Shown here: piece after piece, positions 30,178 through 41,401 of the stretch
Numbering within the stretch: position 1 is the first letter of the stretch
Layout of the letters: each line of letters opens with the position of its first letter
From: Roseovarius aestuarii
Lineage (GTDB): Bacteria > Pseudomonadota > Alphaproteobacteria > Rhodobacterales > Rhodobacteraceae
Length of the DNA: 64,000 nucleotides
Reading direction: 5' to 3'
Assembly (NCBI RefSeq): GCF_019966515.1
Contig: NZ_JAIMIB010000012.1
Location: forward strand, 81,329-145,328
The notes under the pieces: generated by a model
What the model saw: the letters and a program-made list of their open reading frames with translations, nothing else
Database searches by the model: none
What the model was told of the DNA's origin: nothing
Made by a program: the position numbers and the translations under genes

Positions 30178-31347
30178 ATGACACCCGGGGCGCGCGTCCA
30201 GGCCGCGATTGAGATCCTTGATGATATCCAAGGCGGCACCCCGGCTGAACGAGCGATCACGGGTTGGGCAAGACGCTCCAGATTTGCAGGATCCAAAGAT
30301 CGCGCTGCGGTGCGTGATCATGTATTTCAAGCTCTGCGCTGCCTGCGGTCCTATGCCTGTCTTGGTGGTGCTGCGACCGGACGTGGCGTAATGATCGGGG
30401 CCCTGGGGGCGGCGAAGGTCGATCTTGCCGGGATGTTCACAGGTCTCGGGTATGCGCCATCGCCGCTGACGGCAACAGAACAGGATGCGGGTTTCGATCC
30501 GCGCGATGCGGGCGATCGGATGGATCTTCCAGATTGGATAATACCTGATTTTATTAGTGCATTGGGGGGTGAAGCTGAAGCTAATCGGGTGGCGCACCTC
30601 CTGCAACAACGCGCGCCGGTGATGTTGCGGGTGAATGCCCGAAAGGCGTCGGTCGCGCAGGCCGCAGAGCTGTTGGCGGAAAATGGTGTCACCGCTGTTC
30701 CCAGCTCCACCGCGATGCATGCCCTGACCGTCACCGACGATGCCCGGCGCGTGGCGTCTTCAGCAGCATATCTCGATGGCCTTGTTGAATTGCAAGACGG
30801 ATCGAGCCAGGCAGCGATGGAGGTGCTTGAAATCACACCAGACGCGCGCGTTTTGGATTATTGCGCGGGGGGTGGTGGGAAGGTGCTGGCACTTGCCGCT
30901 CGGGCTGACGCGCAGTGGTATGCCCATGACGCATTGCCGCAGCGCCTGAAGGACCTGCCCGAGCGGGCGCGGCGTGCGGGTGTCAATGTTGCCATCGTTG
31001 GCTCTGACGATTTGCCCGACCATGATTTTGATCTGGTATTGTGCGATGTTCCCTGTTCAGGCAGCGGTACTTGGCGCCGTAATCCGGATGCCAAATGGCG
31101 GCTAACATCGGCCGATCTTGAGAAACTGACAGCAGTTCAGGATCAGATTCTGGAACGCGCCTCCGCGTTGGTGCGTCCCGGAGGTTGCCTGGCCTATGCA
31201 ACATGTTCTGTTCTGCGTCAGGAAAATGAAGAGCGTCTTGAAGGCTTTACGGCACATAACCCGATGTGGCGTGTGACGTTCCAGAAGCGCTGGCCTGTGT
31301 CGGAGGCGGGCGATGGGTTTTTTCTGGCGCAGCTAAAGATGGCGTGA
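30178..31347 (+). CDS. RsmB-type rRNA (cytosine-C5) methyltransferase
   Basis: A 389-aa SAM-dependent enzyme of the RsmB/NOL1/NOP2 family. A NusB-like N-terminal segment is short. The catalytic Rossmann domain has VLDYCAGGGGKVLALAA (SAM site), LVLCDVPCSGSGTWRRNPDAKWRL with the proline-cysteine catalytic motif IV, and YATCSVLRQENEE with the second cysteine (motif VI). The likely substrate is 16S rRNA C967, but alphaproteobacteria carry several paralogues. It may be cotranscribed with guaB. It ends 105 bp before cckA. Confidence 0.85.
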   Translation: MTPGARVQAAIEILDDIQGGTPAERAITGWARRSRFAGSKDRAAVRDHVFQALRCLRSYACLGGAATGRGVMIGALGAAKVDLAGMFTGLGYAPSPLTATEQDAGFDPRDAGDRMDLPDWIIPDFISALGGEAEANRVAHLLQQRAPVMLRVNARKASVAQAAELLAENGVTAVPSSTAMHALTVTDDARRVASSAAYLDGLVELQDGSSQAAMEVLEITPDARVLDYCAGGGGKVLALAARADAQWYAHDALPQRLKDLPERARRAGVNVAIVGSDDLPDHDFDLVLCDVPCSGSGTWRRNPDAKWRLTSADLEKLTAVQDQILERASALVRPGGCLAYATCSVLRQENEERLEGFTAHNPMWRVTFQKRWPVSEAGDGFFLAQLKMA

Positions 31348-31387
31348 ACATGTAGAATACAACCTTGACGTGTTTTGCCGGTTCCCG

Positions 31388-31402
31388 TTAAGTCTGAGTT
31401 AA
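31388..31402 (+). promoter_or_regulatory. candidate CtrA-binding box upstream of cckA
   Basis: TTAA-GTCTGAG-TTAA, matching the TTAA-N7-TTAA full site of the alphaproteobacterial response regulator CtrA. It lies 51 bp before the TTG start of cckA, the kinase at the head of the CtrA phosphorelay. Direct feedback of CtrA on cckA is inferred. Confidence 0.55.
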
Positions 31403-31452
31403 GCCTTTTCGGACATTAACATGATATTGACGCTACAACCGGAACACAACAT

Positions 31453-33747
31453 TTGGCCTTCACAACAACCTCGATAGGACCTATCCGGCGCGCGGCAGTT
31501 CAGTTTCGGTCTCGCGCCGTTGTTATTTTCGTCGCTGCATTATTATTCGCGGCTGCGGCTTGGTTTTTGCCGCCGGGCATCTACCGCACAACCATGGCTG
31601 CCGTCGCGGGTACATTGGGGTTTGTCGTGGTCTGGAGCTGGCTTGCGACAAATCTCTCGGGTACAACACTCGGAACGGCCAATGCGCTATTGCGGCTGAT
31701 CGAGGAAGACACGGCGCCGACGATTGTGACCGGGCGGGATGGCAGGATCATTTGCCATAATCCCGCGGCCGCGCAAGCCTATGGCGCAGATGAAGCCGCA
31801 ACACTGACCGGTGCATTGCAATCCGTGCTGGCCAGTCCGGGCGCGATCCTGTTCAGGATGGAAACACGCACAGAATCGGCTGGATCGGCGCAGGAAGACC
31901 TGGTCACACGGCAGGGGCACCTCAGGCTGGGCGTCCATCGGGTTGGCGATGACAAGCTTTTGTGGCGGATCGAAAAATCAGCCGACCGCCCCCAGGCGGG
32001 CAGTGATCCGGTACCGCTACCGATGCTGACGGTTGGCCGCAACGACGCTATTTTGTTCATGAACACCGCGGCACGGGAACTGGTTGGGGAGCGCGCGCGT
32101 AATATGGAACGCGTCTGTCCCAACCTGCCGGTTCGCTCGGGACAGCTCAACGATATCAATACATCGACCGGGAAGATGTCCTGCCTCATGGTCGAGCTAG
32201 AGGGTACTGCCGGGCGGCGCGAGATATTCCTGCTGCCAAGTGTAACTGATACCGAGCGTCCACTGGACGGATGGGCGTTCTTTGATGAGATGCCGGTACC
32301 GCTGTTGAAGTTGACACGCGGTGGTGAGGTTCAGTTGTCGAACCGGTTGGCGCGCGAGTTGCTGGGCGTCGAAAACTGCGACGACAAGGTTCTTGGCGAT
32401 TTGATGGAGGGCCTGGGGCGTTCGATCGCGGACTGGCTTGAAGATGCCGCCGAGGGTCGCGGCATGATACATTCTGAGTTTCTGCGTGTGAAACGCGAGG
32501 ACCGTGAAGTCTTTGTTCAGGTGACTCTCAACCGCGCGAAAGAAGAGGGCGAAACGGTTTTGATCGCAGTGCTGAACGATGCGACCGAACTGAAATCGCT
32601 GGAGGCGCAGTTTGTGCAAAGCCAGAAAATGCAGGCGATTGGCCAGCTTGCAGGCGGTGTTGCGCATGATTTCAACAACTTGCTCACGGCGATTTCGGGT
32701 CATTGCGATCTGTTGCTCCTGCGACATGACGAGGGGGATTCGGATTACGGTGACCTGGTGCAGATCAATCAGAACGCCAACCGGGCGGCCGCGTTGGTTG
32801 GCCAGTTGCTGGCCTATTCGCGCAAACAGACCCTGCGCCCCGAGGTCATGGACCTGCGCGACGCTCTGTCCGATCTGACCCATCTGCTCAATCGACTGGT
32901 CGGGGAAAAGGTGACGCTGTCGCTCAGCCACGATCCAATGCTCTGGGCCATCCGGGCGGACAAGCGGCAATTGGAACAGGTGTTGATGAACCTTGTCGTA
33001 AATGCGCGCGATGCCATGCCGGACGGCGGCGATATTCGTATCGAGACCGAAAATCTTGTGCTGGAAGAGCCCTTGCGGCGCGACCGTGCGGTCGTGGCGC
33101 CGGGGCGCTACGTTTCGGTAAAAGTGGTCGATCAGGGCATGGGCATACCGGCGGACAAGCTGCAAAAGGTGTTTGAGCCGTTTTTTACCACCAAACGCAC
33201 GGGCGAGGGCACGGGGCTTGGCCTGTCGACGGCTTATGGCATCATCAAGCAAACCGGCGGGTTTATCTTTGCCGACAGCACGCCGGGCGAAGGTACAAAC
33301 TTCCAATTGCTTCTGCCGGCGCATGACGTGGTAGAGGAGCGGCCGGTGAAGACCGAGGCAGTCGCGGCCAGCGATTCCCCGGCGGAAGGCGTCGTACTGC
33401 TGGTTGAAGATGAGGCGCCTGTCAGGGCGTTTGCCAGCCGTGCCCTGCAGTTGCGCGGCTTCACCGTACTCGAAGCGGAATCAGCCGAAGATGCGCTTGA
33501 GCTTCTGGAGGATGAGGGGCTGGATATTGATGTATTCGTCACCGATGTGGTGATGCCCGGCAGGGATGGCCCCAGCTGGGTTCAGGAGGCATTGCAGAAA
33601 CGCCCTGATGTTAGCGTGGTGTTCGTGTCGGGCTATGCCGAGGAAACCTTCGGCGATACCCAGTCGAAAATACCTAACTCGGTTTTCCTGCCAAAGCCGT
33701 TCTCGCTGACCGAACTGACCGAAACGGTGCAGCGGCAGCTAGGTTGA
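31453..33747 (+). CDS. cckA: hybrid sensor histidine kinase CckA
   Basis: A 764-aa hybrid kinase that, with ChpT, sets the phosphorylation state of CtrA. Two N-terminal membrane helices (about residues 22-36 and 45-62) anchor it. PAS-like regions follow (residues ~85-370). The HisKA helix carries H405 in [20 protein letters not shown]. The ATPase domain has [14 protein letters not shown] and [22 protein letters not shown]-terminal receiver has D698 in VTDVVMPG and the K in LPKPF. The start is a TTG at 31453. A CtrA-type box lies 51 bp upstream. chpT is at 4743-5342. Confidence 0.94.
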   Translation: MAFTTTSIGPIRRAAVQFRSRAVVIFVAALLFAAAAWFLPPGIYRTTMAAVAGTLGFVVVWSWLATNLSGTTLGTANALLRLIEEDTAPTIVTGRDGRIICHNPAAAQAYGADEAATLTGALQSVLASPGAILFRMETRTESAGSAQEDLVTRQGHLRLGVHRVGDDKLLWRIEKSADRPQAGSDPVPLPMLTVGRNDAILFMNTAARELVGERARNMERVCPNLPVRSGQLNDINTSTGKMSCLMVELEGTAGRREIFLLPSVTDTERPLDGWAFFDEMPVPLLKLTRGGEVQLSNRLARELLGVENCDDKVLGDLMEGLGRSIADWLEDAAEGRGMIHSEFLRVKREDREVFVQVTLNRAKEEGETVLIAVLNDATELKSLEAQFVQSQKMQAIGQLAGGVAHDFNNLLTAISGHCDLLLLRHDEGDSDYGDLVQINQNANRAAALVGQLLAYSRKQTLRPEVMDLRDALSDLTHLLNRLVGEKVTLSLSHDPMLWAIRADKRQLEQVLMNLVVNARDAMPDGGDIRIETENLVLEEPLRRDRAVVAPGRYVSVKVVDQGMGIPADKLQKVFEPFFTTKRTGEGTGLGLSTAYGIIKQTGGFIFADSTPGEGTNFQLLLPAHDVVEERPVKTEAVAASDSPAEGVVLLVEDEAPVRAFASRALQLRGFTVLEAESAEDALELLEDEGLDIDVFVTDVVMPGRDGPSWVQEALQKRPDVSVVFVSGYAEETFGDTQSKIPNSVFLPKPFSLTELTETVQRQLG

Positions 33748-33758
33748 TGGGATTTGCC

Positions 33759-34388
33759 CTAAGCCGACGATCGAAATTGCCCGTAGGCGCCATTGTGACC
33801 AATACTCTCCCAGAGCGAAAAATCGGCCGCGGCGGTGCGGCGCAGACTGTTCTCGACATGTGACATCAGGGGCGGTGTCTTGCCCGGAGACACATTCGCA
33901 CGCCGGGTCGTTATCGAGGTCTCAAGCCGGCTCTCAAGAAATCGGATCAGCCCGGCCTGATCCTCGTACCGAAAAAGATGGGTCGCGGCAGTGCCGTTCC
34001 TGGCGGGCCTCAGAAACCGTGACTGGGCGCCGACATTGGCAAATTCCGGTCTAGTACGCGACGTGTAGGCAAGCACGAATTCGTCAAAGCTGATGCCATG
34101 CGTCGCCTTTCCCTGACCTGTCATTTCTGGGCGTTGTCGGTAGCGATACCAACTGCCAAGCCAACTCACCGGCTCGCGGACCACTGCGAGAACATCCATC
34201 TTGGCGCCGACAAATCGTTCAAGCATCGGCCTGAAGAACCGGTTGTAGCGATAAATCGGCGCATGTTTCAAATCCGGAGGCGCGCTGACGGTGAGTGATG
34301 CAAGCGGCGCGAGCGCCTGCTCATAGGCGGTCGACCCGGTCTTGGGCACCGCAAGAAAAACCAGTCTGGCGTTTGAAAAAACGAGCAT
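33759..34388 (-). CDS. sulfotransferase-family protein
   Basis: A 209-aa protein with the PAPS-binding loop VFLAVPKTGSTAYEQ near the N-terminus and a VREPVSWLGSWYRYR element resembling the 3'-phosphate-binding region. It is short for a sulfotransferase but normal for the bacterial sulfotransferase-like group in Rhodobacteraceae. The acceptor is unknown; polysaccharide or a small molecule are both possible. It converges on cckA with an 11-bp gap and is divergent from recA. It has no signal peptide. Confidence 0.75.
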   Translation of the reverse strand: MLVFSNARLVFLAVPKTGSTAYEQALAPLASLTVSAPPDLKHAPIYRYNRFFRPMLERFVGAKMDVLAVVREPVSWLGSWYRYRQRPEMTGQGKATHGISFDEFVLAYTSRTRPEFANVGAQSRFLRPARNGTAATHLFRYEDQAGLIRFLESRLETSITTRRANVSPGKTPPLMSHVENSLRRTAAADFSLWESIGHNGAYGQFRSSA

Positions 34389-34511
34389 TTAATGCGCCAT
34401 CTTTTTGCCAAGAGGTTTTCAGGTTTTCGTAAACGACTCTTTAACCGTTGTGAGAAAAACTGAGGATCTGAACAATTTTCTTGAAATGTTCTCTTTTTGT
34501 CTGTTACATGA

Positions 34512-34526
34512 GAACAAGAGGTGAAC
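34512..34526 (+). promoter_or_regulatory. LexA (SOS) box upstream of recA
   Basis: GAAC-AAGAGGT-GAAC, the reverse complement of GTTC-N7-GTTC, which is the known LexA target of alphaproteobacteria. It is 52 bp before the recA start codon, in the expected promoter position. SOS control of recA is therefore well supported. Confidence 0.85.
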
Positions 34527-34577
34527 AAGGCAGCGATTGCCGCCCTGAACAGGGTGTGGAATAAGGAAGCATAAAAC

Positions 34578-35672
34578 ATGGCAACGGCAGATCTTTTGGC
34601 AATGGACAGCAAGAAAAACCCGGACAGGCAAAAGGCGCTCGACAGCGCGCTTGCGCAGATCGAACGGCAGTTCGGCAAGGGCTCGATCATGAAGCTGGGC
34701 GCGGACAATCCCGCGCAGGATATCGAGGCCACCTCGACCGGGTCGTTGGGGCTGGATATCGCCCTAGGAATTGGCGGTCTGCCGAAGGGCCGTGTTGTGG
34801 AAATCTATGGCCCGGAAAGCTCGGGCAAGACGACCCTGACATTGCACTGCATCGCCGAAGAACAGAAAAAAGGCGGGGTCTGCGCCTTTGTTGATGCGGA
34901 ACATGCGCTTGATCCGATCTATGCCCGAAAACTGGGCGTCGATCTGGATGAATTGCTGATCTCGCAGCCCGATACCGGCGAGCAAGCACTGGAGATCGTG
35001 GATACGCTGGTGCGCTCCGGCGCGGTCAGCATGATTGTCGTCGACTCGGTTGCGGCCCTGACCCCGAAATCCGAGCTTGAAGGCGAGATGGGCGACAGCA
35101 GCGTTGGCGTGCATGCCCGGCTGATGAGCCAGGCGATGCGCAAGCTGACCGGGTCGATCAACCGCACCAAATGCACCGTGGTTTTCATCAACCAGATCCG
35201 CATGAAGATCGGCGTGATGTTCGGCAGCCCCGAAACCACGACCGGTGGTAATGCGCTGAAATTCTACAGCTCGGTCCGGTTGGATATTCGTCGCATCGGC
35301 GCGCTCAAGGATCGCGACGAGGTGGTTGGCAACGCGACCCGCGTCAAGGTGGTCAAGAACAAGGTGGCGCCGCCGTTCAAGCAGGTCGAGTTTGACATCA
35401 TGTATGGTGAAGGCATCTCGAAGATGGGCGAATTGCTTGATCTTGGTGTCAAGGCGGGCGTGGTCGAGAAATCCGGCAGCTGGTTCAGCTATGGCGACGA
35501 ACGCATCGGCCAGGGCCGGGAGAACGCCAAGACATTCTTGAAGGAAAACAACCGCATTGCGTTTGAAATCGAGGATAAGATTCGCGCGGCGCATGGGCTT
35601 GATTTCGACATGCCCGAGGCTGAAGAAAAGACTGCAAAAAGCGACGCGGATGACGACATCCTGGAGGCATAA
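34578..35672 (+). CDS. recA: recombinase RecA
   Basis: A 364-aa ATP-dependent strand-exchange protein and co-protease for LexA cleavage. It has the Walker [10 protein letters not shown], the [20 protein letters not shown] segment with Walker B and L1, [27 protein letters not shown] (L2 and beyond), and an acidic C-terminal tail. The ATG at 34578 gives [14 protein letters not shown], usual for this group. A LexA box lies upstream and a strong factor-independent terminator begins 23 bp after the stop. Confidence 0.98.
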   Translation: MATADLLAMDSKKNPDRQKALDSALAQIERQFGKGSIMKLGADNPAQDIEATSTGSLGLDIALGIGGLPKGRVVEIYGPESSGKTTLTLHCIAEEQKKGGVCAFVDAEHALDPIYARKLGVDLDELLISQPDTGEQALEIVDTLVRSGAVSMIVVDSVAALTPKSELEGEMGDSSVGVHARLMSQAMRKLTGSINRTKCTVVFINQIRMKIGVMFGSPETTTGGNALKFYSSVRLDIRRIGALKDRDEVVGNATRVKVVKNKVAPPFKQVEFDIMYGEGISKMGELLDLGVKAGVVEKSGSWFSYGDERIGQGRENAKTFLKENNRIAFEIEDKIRAAHGLDFDMPEAEEKTAKSDADDDILEA

Positions 35673-35694
35673 CGCCGCCAAAATCTGATAACGC

Positions 35695-35722
35695 AAAGCC
35701 CGGGCCACAACCCGGGCTTTTT
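35695..35722 (+). terminator. factor-independent terminator of recA
   Basis: A perfect 10-bp stem AAAGCCCGGG (35695-35704) / CCCGGGCTTT (35711-35720) with a 6-base loop and a following T-run (TTTTTC). It ends the recA transcript before alaS. Confidence 0.9.
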
Positions 35723-35798
35723 CTTGCGGTGGACATGGGTCACGGGCAGGGATAAATCAACGGGACGCCAGGCCATTTTGCCCGAAAAAGAGATACCC

Positions 35799-38462
35799 AT
35801 GCCGACGCTGAACGAAATCCGATCGACCTTTCTGAATTTCTTTGAACGTAACGATCACGCAATCGTCGAAAGCTCGCCTTTGGTGCCGCGCAATGACCCG
35901 ACGTTGATGTTCACCAATTCGGGCATGGTGCAGTTCAAGAACCTGTTCACCGGAGTTGAGCGTCGCGACTACAACCGCGCGTCGACCAGCCAGAAGTGTG
36001 TGCGCGCAGGTGGCAAACATAACGATCTGGACAATGTGGGTTATACCGCGCGCCATCACACGTTTTTCGAAATGCTCGGCAATTTCAGCTTTGGCGACTA
36101 TTTCAAGGAACAGGCGATCCCGTACGCCTGGGACCTGCTGACCAAGGATTTCGAGCTGGACAAGTCCAAGCTGCTGGTGACGATCTACCATACCGATGAC
36201 GAGGCGGCGGAAATCTGGAAGAAATATGCCGGCCTGCCGGATAACCGGATCATTCGCATCGCGACCGATGATAATTTCTGGTCGATGGGCGCGACCGGTC
36301 CCTGCGGGCCGTGTACCGAGATTTTCTATGACCACGGCCCCGATATCTGGGGTGGCCAGCCGGGCAGTCCCGAAGAGGATGGCGACCGGTTTATCGAAAT
36401 CTGGAACCTCGTTTTCATGCAGAATGAGCGGTTCGAGGACGGCTCTCAGATCGATCTGGAGATGCAATCGATCGACACCGGCATGGGGCTGGAACGCATC
36501 GGGGCGCTGCTGCAGGGCAAGCATGACAATTACGATACCGACCTGATGCGCAGCCTGATCGAGGCCAGCGCGCATGTCACCAGCCAGGACCCGGACGGGC
36601 CGGGTAACGTGCATCACCGGGTGATCGCGGATCACCTGCGCTCGACCTCGTTCCTGATTGCTGATGGCGTGATGCCGTCGAACGAGGGGCGGGGCTATGT
36701 GCTGCGCCGGATCATGCGCCGGGCGATGCGGCACGCGCATCTTCTGGGCGCGCAAGATCCGGTTATGCATCAGCTGGTGCCCGCGCTGGTCACACAGATG
36801 GGTCAGGCTTTCCCTGAGTTGGGACGGGCACAGGCGCTGATCGAGGAGACGCTGAAGCTGGAGGAAACCCGTTTCAAGACGACCTTGGATCGCGGGCTGA
36901 AACTGCTTGAGGACGAGTTGGGTGTTTTGCCTGAGAATGCGGCGCTGCCGGGTCAAACGGCGTTCAAGCTGTATGACACCTATGGATTTCCGCTGGACCT
37001 GACGCAGGACGCGCTGCGCGAAAAGGGCCGCGAGGTGGATACCGATGGCTTTGACACCGCCATGGCCGAGCAGAAGGCCAAGGCGCGTGCGGCCTGGGCC
37101 GGTACGGGTGAAGCAGCGGATTCGACCATCTGGTTCGACATTGCCGAGGAAAGCGGCACAACCGATTTTCTTGGGTATGACACCGAAGTGGCCGAAGGGC
37201 AGATCACCGCATTGGTGCGTGACGGCGCCCCATTGGCCAGCGCGAAGACCGGTGAAACCGTGCAGATTGCGTTGAACCAATCGCCTTTCTATGCGGAATC
37301 CGGTGGTCAGGTTGGCGATAGCGGTGAGATCAGGACCGAAAGCGGGCTGGCACGGATCACCGACACGAAAAAAGCGGCCGGGGTGTTCATTCATCTGGCG
37401 GAGGTTACCGAGGGCGAGATCTTGAAAGGTCAGGCGGCCCAGTTGGAGGTTGACCATGCACGCCGGACTTCTATTCGCGCCAACCATTCGGCCACGCACC
37501 TGTTGCATGAAGCGTTGCGCAAGGCCCTGGGCGATCATGTGGCGCAGCGCGGGTCGCTGAATGCCGAGGATCGCCTGCGGTTTGATTTCAGCCATGCCAA
37601 GGCGCTGAGTGCTGAGGAGCTGATGCAGGTCGAAACCGAGGTGAACGATTTCATCCGGCAGAACGCACCGGTGGAGACCCGGATCATGACACCGGACGAC
37701 GCGCGCGCGCTTGGCGCACAGGCGCTTTTCGGCGAGAAATACGGTGATGAGGTGCGCGTGGTGTCGATGGGTGTCGAAGACGGGTCCGGCAAGGGTCTGG
37801 ACGGGCAAACCTACTCGATCGAGCTCTGTGGTGGTACCCATGTGCGTCAGACCGGCGACATCGGGCTTTTCGTGGCATTGGGTGATTCCGCGTCCAGCGC
37901 CGGGGTGCGCCGGATCGAAGCGCTGACCGGTGCCGAGGCGTTCCGCTATCTGAGTGAACAGGACCGGCGGATGACGGCGCTGGCCGGTGAATTGAAAGCG
38001 CAGCCACAGGATGTCGTGTCGCGGATTAAGGCGCTGATGGACGAACGCAAGGCGCTGTCCAACGAGGTGGCGCAGCTGCGCCGCGAGCTGGCAATGGCCG
38101 GGGGTGCAGGGCAGGGCGATGGCCCCGAGGCGCAAGAGATCAACGGCGTTAAGTTCCTGGCACAGGTGCTCAGTGGTGTGTCGGGCAAGGATCTGCCATC
38201 GCTGATCGACGAGCATAAGACGCGGCTTGGCTCGGGCGCGGTTTTGTTGATTGCGGATACTGGCGGCAAAGTGGCGGTCGCCGCCGGGGTGACGGAGGAT
38301 CTGACCGGTACGGTTTCGGCGGTTGATCTGGTGCGGGCAGCGGTGCCGGAGTTGGGCGGCAAGGGCGGTGGTGGCCGCCCCGACATGGCCCAGGGCGGTG
38401 GCAAAGATGCAGCAAATGCCGAGGCGGCGATCACAGCCGCTAAGGCGGTCATGGGAGGATAA
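35799..38462 (+). CDS. alaS: alanyl-tRNA synthetase
   Basis: An 887-aa class II synthetase that charges tRNA-Ala. The N-terminal catalytic core has [35 protein letters not shown] and [19 protein letters not shown]. The editing domain has [12 protein letters not shown] (zinc HxxxH) and [15 protein letters not shown]-Ala domain ends in [18 protein letters not shown] 35799 is chosen, as the upstream in-frame extension is not family-like and overlaps the recA terminator region. A 95-aa DUF1330 gene starts 1 bp after the stop. Confidence 0.97.
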   Translation: MPTLNEIRSTFLNFFERNDHAIVESSPLVPRNDPTLMFTNSGMVQFKNLFTGVERRDYNRASTSQKCVRAGGKHNDLDNVGYTARHHTFFEMLGNFSFGDYFKEQAIPYAWDLLTKDFELDKSKLLVTIYHTDDEAAEIWKKYAGLPDNRIIRIATDDNFWSMGATGPCGPCTEIFYDHGPDIWGGQPGSPEEDGDRFIEIWNLVFMQNERFEDGSQIDLEMQSIDTGMGLERIGALLQGKHDNYDTDLMRSLIEASAHVTSQDPDGPGNVHHRVIADHLRSTSFLIADGVMPSNEGRGYVLRRIMRRAMRHAHLLGAQDPVMHQLVPALVTQMGQAFPELGRAQALIEETLKLEETRFKTTLDRGLKLLEDELGVLPENAALPGQTAFKLYDTYGFPLDLTQDALREKGREVDTDGFDTAMAEQKAKARAAWAGTGEAADSTIWFDIAEESGTTDFLGYDTEVAEGQITALVRDGAPLASAKTGETVQIALNQSPFYAESGGQVGDSGEIRTESGLARITDTKKAAGVFIHLAEVTEGEILKGQAAQLEVDHARRTSIRANHSATHLLHEALRKALGDHVAQRGSLNAEDRLRFDFSHAKALSAEELMQVETEVNDFIRQNAPVETRIMTPDDARALGAQALFGEKYGDEVRVVSMGVEDGSGKGLDGQTYSIELCGGTHVRQTGDIGLFVALGDSASSAGVRRIEALTGAEAFRYLSEQDRRMTALAGELKAQPQDVVSRIKALMDERKALSNEVAQLRRELAMAGGAGQGDGPEAQEINGVKFLAQVLSGVSGKDLPSLIDEHKTRLGSGAVLLIADTGGKVAVAAGVTEDLTGTVSAVDLVRAAVPELGGKGGGGRPDMAQGGGKDAANAEAAITAAKAVMGG

Positions 38463-38463
38463 A

Positions 38464-38751
38464 ATGGCAGCACTTTGGATAGCGCGCGTTGATGTCAGCG
38501 ACGCGGAATTATACGGTAAATACATCGAAGTGGCTTCGGTGGTGATCCCGGATCATGGGGGCGAGTTCATCGCCCGTGGCGGCCGGATCGAACAGCTCGA
38601 AGGGCAGGGGCGCGCGCGCAATGTCGTGGCGCGGTTCCCGTCGGTTGACGCGGCGCAGGCGGCCTATAATGACCCGCGCTATCAGGAAGCGGTTGTGTGG
38701 GCCAAAGAGGCCGCGGATCGTGAAATCGTTGTGGTTGAGACCACGGACTGA
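38464..38751 (+). CDS. DUF1330 family protein
   Basis: A 95-aa ferredoxin-like alpha/beta dimer domain (DUF1330): ALWIARVDVSDAELYGKYIEVAS, GGEFIARGGRIEQLEG, RFPSVDAAQAAYNDPRYQEA. The fold is close to the dimeric barrel ABM/EthD proteins; function unknown. The ATG is 1 bp after alaS, so it is translated from the alaS transcript. Its TGA abuts the stop of the convergent minus-strand gene with no gap (TGATCA). Confidence 0.88.
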   Translation: MAALWIARVDVSDAELYGKYIEVASVVIPDHGGEFIARGGRIEQLEGQGRARNVVARFPSVDAAQAAYNDPRYQEAVVWAKEAADREIVVVETTD

Positions 38752-39426
38752 TCACAAGCCCTCGATGTCAAACACGATGGTTCCGTCCATGATCTGACCG
38801 ATATAGGCGCATTTGTCGCCGCGTTGTGTTAGATGCGCCCACGATTTCCTGATGAAAACTCTGGGGGCGAAAGCGAGCATCACGGCGCTGAATTCTTCGC
38901 GCGACACTTTCTTTTCGAAGTCCAGTCCTGCTTCGATCTTGCGCCGCTGATCTGCTGGCAGTGACATGATCTGCATTGCATAAGCCAGATATTCGGCTGT
39001 GGCCCGACAGTTGCTATAAGGGCAAGCGACGTCATCATAGGCGGCGTGAGTGAGTTCGTGCACCAGAATGCTGTCCCTGAATTCTGTTGCTGACAGATGA
39101 CTGAAAACGCTTTCGGGGTGGCGCCGTTCTATCACACGATCCACGGGCAGGACTTCGATCAGCTGCTCACCGCAATGAAAAAGCCCGAGGCAGTTTTCGG
39201 CCAGATCTTCGGTCACCCGGATTGTAATATGCTGATTTATCCTGACATTGCATGCTGCCAGCTTGTTGATGGCCCGCTTTGCGGCCTTGCAGAAATCCAG
39301 TTGCTGGGCTTGATCTGCGGCATCGACAGAAACACCGATTTCTGCACAGGGAAACGCGTCGGCAAATGTCTGATTGCCAATTAAACTCAGAACCGAAATC
39401 GCGCTCCAGAAATACCTGATCCGCAT
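38752..39426 (-). CDS. exported HExxH-containing protein (DUF6639-like)
   Basis: A 224-aa protein with an N-terminal signal peptide (hydrophobic to about SLIGNQTFADA). The mature part has six or more cysteines, which may form disulfides, and a VHELTHAAYDD motif, the HExxH signature of zinc metallopeptidases. Catalytic activity is not shown; the group to which it seems to belong is an uncharacterised roseobacter family. It converges with the DUF1330 gene without a gap. Confidence 0.65.
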   Translation of the reverse strand: MRIRYFWSAISVLSLIGNQTFADAFPCAEIGVSVDAADQAQQLDFCKAAKRAINKLAACNVRINQHITIRVTEDLAENCLGLFHCGEQLIEVLPVDRVIERRHPESVFSHLSATEFRDSILVHELTHAAYDDVACPYSNCRATAEYLAYAMQIMSLPADQRRKIEAGLDFEKKVSREEFSAVMLAFAPRVFIRKSWAHLTQRGDKCAYIGQIMDGTIVFDIEGL

Positions 39427-39495
39427 CGCCCTCCACCCTCAAAGCGTTTCATGCTTAGGGGGACACGATAACAAACGGGGTCGTACCTTCCTAGA

Positions 39496-41316
39496 TCAGA
39501 CCGTTTTCGACCGTCGTTTACGCTCGTGCGGATCAAGATAGCGCTTGCGCAGGCGGATGGCGTTCGGCGTGACCTCGACCAACTCGTCATCGTCGATATA
39601 GGCGATGGCCTGTTCCAGGCTCATGGTGATCGGGGTGGTCAGTCGTACGGCTTCGTCGGTGCCACTGGCACGGACGTTGGTCAGCTTCTTGCCCTTCAGC
39701 GGGTTCACTTCAAGATCGTTTTCACGGCTGTGTTCGCCGATGATCATACCGGTGTAGATCTTGGCCTGCGCGCCGATGAACATCTTGCCGCGGTCCTCGA
39801 GATTCCACAGCGCATAGGCAACGGATTCGCCGTTTTCCATCGAGATCAGGACCCCTGCGCGCCGGCCCGGAATGGCGCCTTTATGCGGTGCCCAGCCGTG
39901 GAACACGCGGTTCAACACACCGGTGCCGCGGGTGTCGGTCAGAAACTCGCCATGGTATCCGATCAAGCCGCGCGAGGGCACATGCGCGATGATCCGGGTC
40001 TTGCCCGCGCCTGCCGGTTTCATCTCGGCCAGTTCGCCCTTGCGCGGGCCGGTGATCTTTTCAATGACCGCGCCCGAATATTCGTCATCGACGTCGATGG
40101 TCACTTCTTCGATGGGTTCAAGCTTCTCGCCAGCCTCGCCTTCGCGCATCAGAACCTGCGGGCGCGAGATCGAAAGTTCAAAACCTTCGCGGCGCATGTT
40201 TTCAATCAGCACGCCCATCTGCAATTCACCTCGGCCGGCGACCTCAAAAGCGTCACCGCCGGGTGTGTCGGTGATACGGATTGCGACGTTGGATTCGGCT
40301 TCCTTCATAAGGCGGTCGCGGATCACACGAGATTGCACTTTTTTGCCGTCCCGACCAGCCAGAGGGCTGTCATTGATGCCGAATGTCACGGTGATTGTCG
40401 GCGGGTCGATGGGCTGTGCCTCAAGCGGTTTATCAACTGCCAGCGCACAGATCGTGTCAGCCACGGTCGCCTTGGACATGCCCGCAAGCGTAACGATATC
40501 GCCTGCGCTGGCTTCTTCGATATCCTGTGTTGCCAAACCCCGGAACGCCTGAATGCGGGTCACGCGGAACTGTTCGATCTTCTGACCGACGCGGGTCAGT
40601 GCCTGAACCGTGGCACCGACCCTGAGCTTACCTGATTCGACCCTTCCGGTAAGGATGCGGCCCACAAACGGATCGCTACCAAGTGTCGTCGCCAACATCG
40701 TGAAGTCTTCATTTTGGCGCGCGATCTGGCGCGGGGCAGGAACGTGGTTGACGATCAGGTCGAAAAGCGCCGTCAGATCCTTGCGCGGCCCGTCAAGATC
40801 ATGATCCGCCCAGCCGGATCGGCCCGAAGCGTACATATGCGGGAAATCAAGCTGATCCTCGGACGCATCGAGATTGGCAAAAAGGTCAAAGCATTCGTCG
40901 AGCGCACGGTCGGGTTCCGCATCGGGCTTGTCCACTTTGTTAAGAACCACGATGGGGCGCAGACCAAGCGCAAGCGCCTTGGAGGTCACGAATTTTGTTT
41001 GCGGCATCGGACCTTCGGCGGCGTCAACCAGAAGGACAACGCCATCGACCATGCTCAGGATACGCTCGACCTCACCACCGAAATCGGCGTGGCCGGGGGT
41101 GTCTACGATGTTGATCCGCGTCCCCTTCCATTCGACGCTGGTGGGCTTGGCGAAGATGGTGATGCCACGTTCCCGCTCCAGATCGTTACTGTCCATCGCG
41201 CGCTCATCCACCGCCTGATTCTCGCGGAAGGCCCCGGACTGCTTGAGCAGTTCGTCAACCAATGTGGTTTTGCCGTGGTCGACGTGAGCGATAATAGCGA
41301 TGTTGCGCATATCCAT
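39496..41316 (-). CDS. typA: translational GTPase TypA/BipA
   Basis: A 606-aa ribosome-binding GTPase related to EF-G. It has G1 [16 protein letters not shown]3 [14 protein letters not shown] and G4 [10 protein letters not shown]. Domain III/V elements follow, and the BipA-specific C-terminal part has [20 protein letters not shown] and [22 protein letters not shown]. It acts in 50S assembly under stress or cold. The gene stands alone; a GNAT/FemAB-like gene ends ~85 bp upstream of it on the same strand. Confidence 0.97.
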   Translation of the reverse strand: MDMRNIAIIAHVDHGKTTLVDELLKQSGAFRENQAVDERAMDSNDLERERGITIFAKPTSVEWKGTRINIVDTPGHADFGGEVERILSMVDGVVLLVDAAEGPMPQTKFVTSKALALGLRPIVVLNKVDKPDAEPDRALDECFDLFANLDASEDQLDFPHMYASGRSGWADHDLDGPRKDLTALFDLIVNHVPAPRQIARQNEDFTMLATTLGSDPFVGRILTGRVESGKLRVGATVQALTRVGQKIEQFRVTRIQAFRGLATQDIEEASAGDIVTLAGMSKATVADTICALAVDKPLEAQPIDPPTITVTFGINDSPLAGRDGKKVQSRVIRDRLMKEAESNVAIRITDTPGGDAFEVAGRGELQMGVLIENMRREGFELSISRPQVLMREGEAGEKLEPIEEVTIDVDDEYSGAVIEKITGPRKGELAEMKPAGAGKTRIIAHVPSRGLIGYHGEFLTDTRGTGVLNRVFHGWAPHKGAIPGRRAGVLISMENGESVAYALWNLEDRGKMFIGAQAKIYTGMIIGEHSRENDLEVNPLKGKKLTNVRASGTDEAVRLTTPITMSLEQAIAYIDDDELVEVTPNAIRLRKRYLDPHERKRRSKTV

Positions 41317-41401
41317 GGGAAGGGGGTCCTCGGGTTGTTTGCCCGCGCCCTATACGCCAGTGCACCGAAAGGCCAGAGGCAAAGCGACGCGTGCGCGGGT
41401 T

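Noticed and set aside
35757..38525. A 922-codon open frame on the minus strand opposite alaS
   Set aside because: It mirrors the codon bias of a GC-rich gene on the other strand. It has no recognisable domain, and alaS is certain.
39526..40635. A 369-codon plus-strand frame opposite typA
   Set aside because: No domain, biased composition, and full overlap with an essential GTPase gene.
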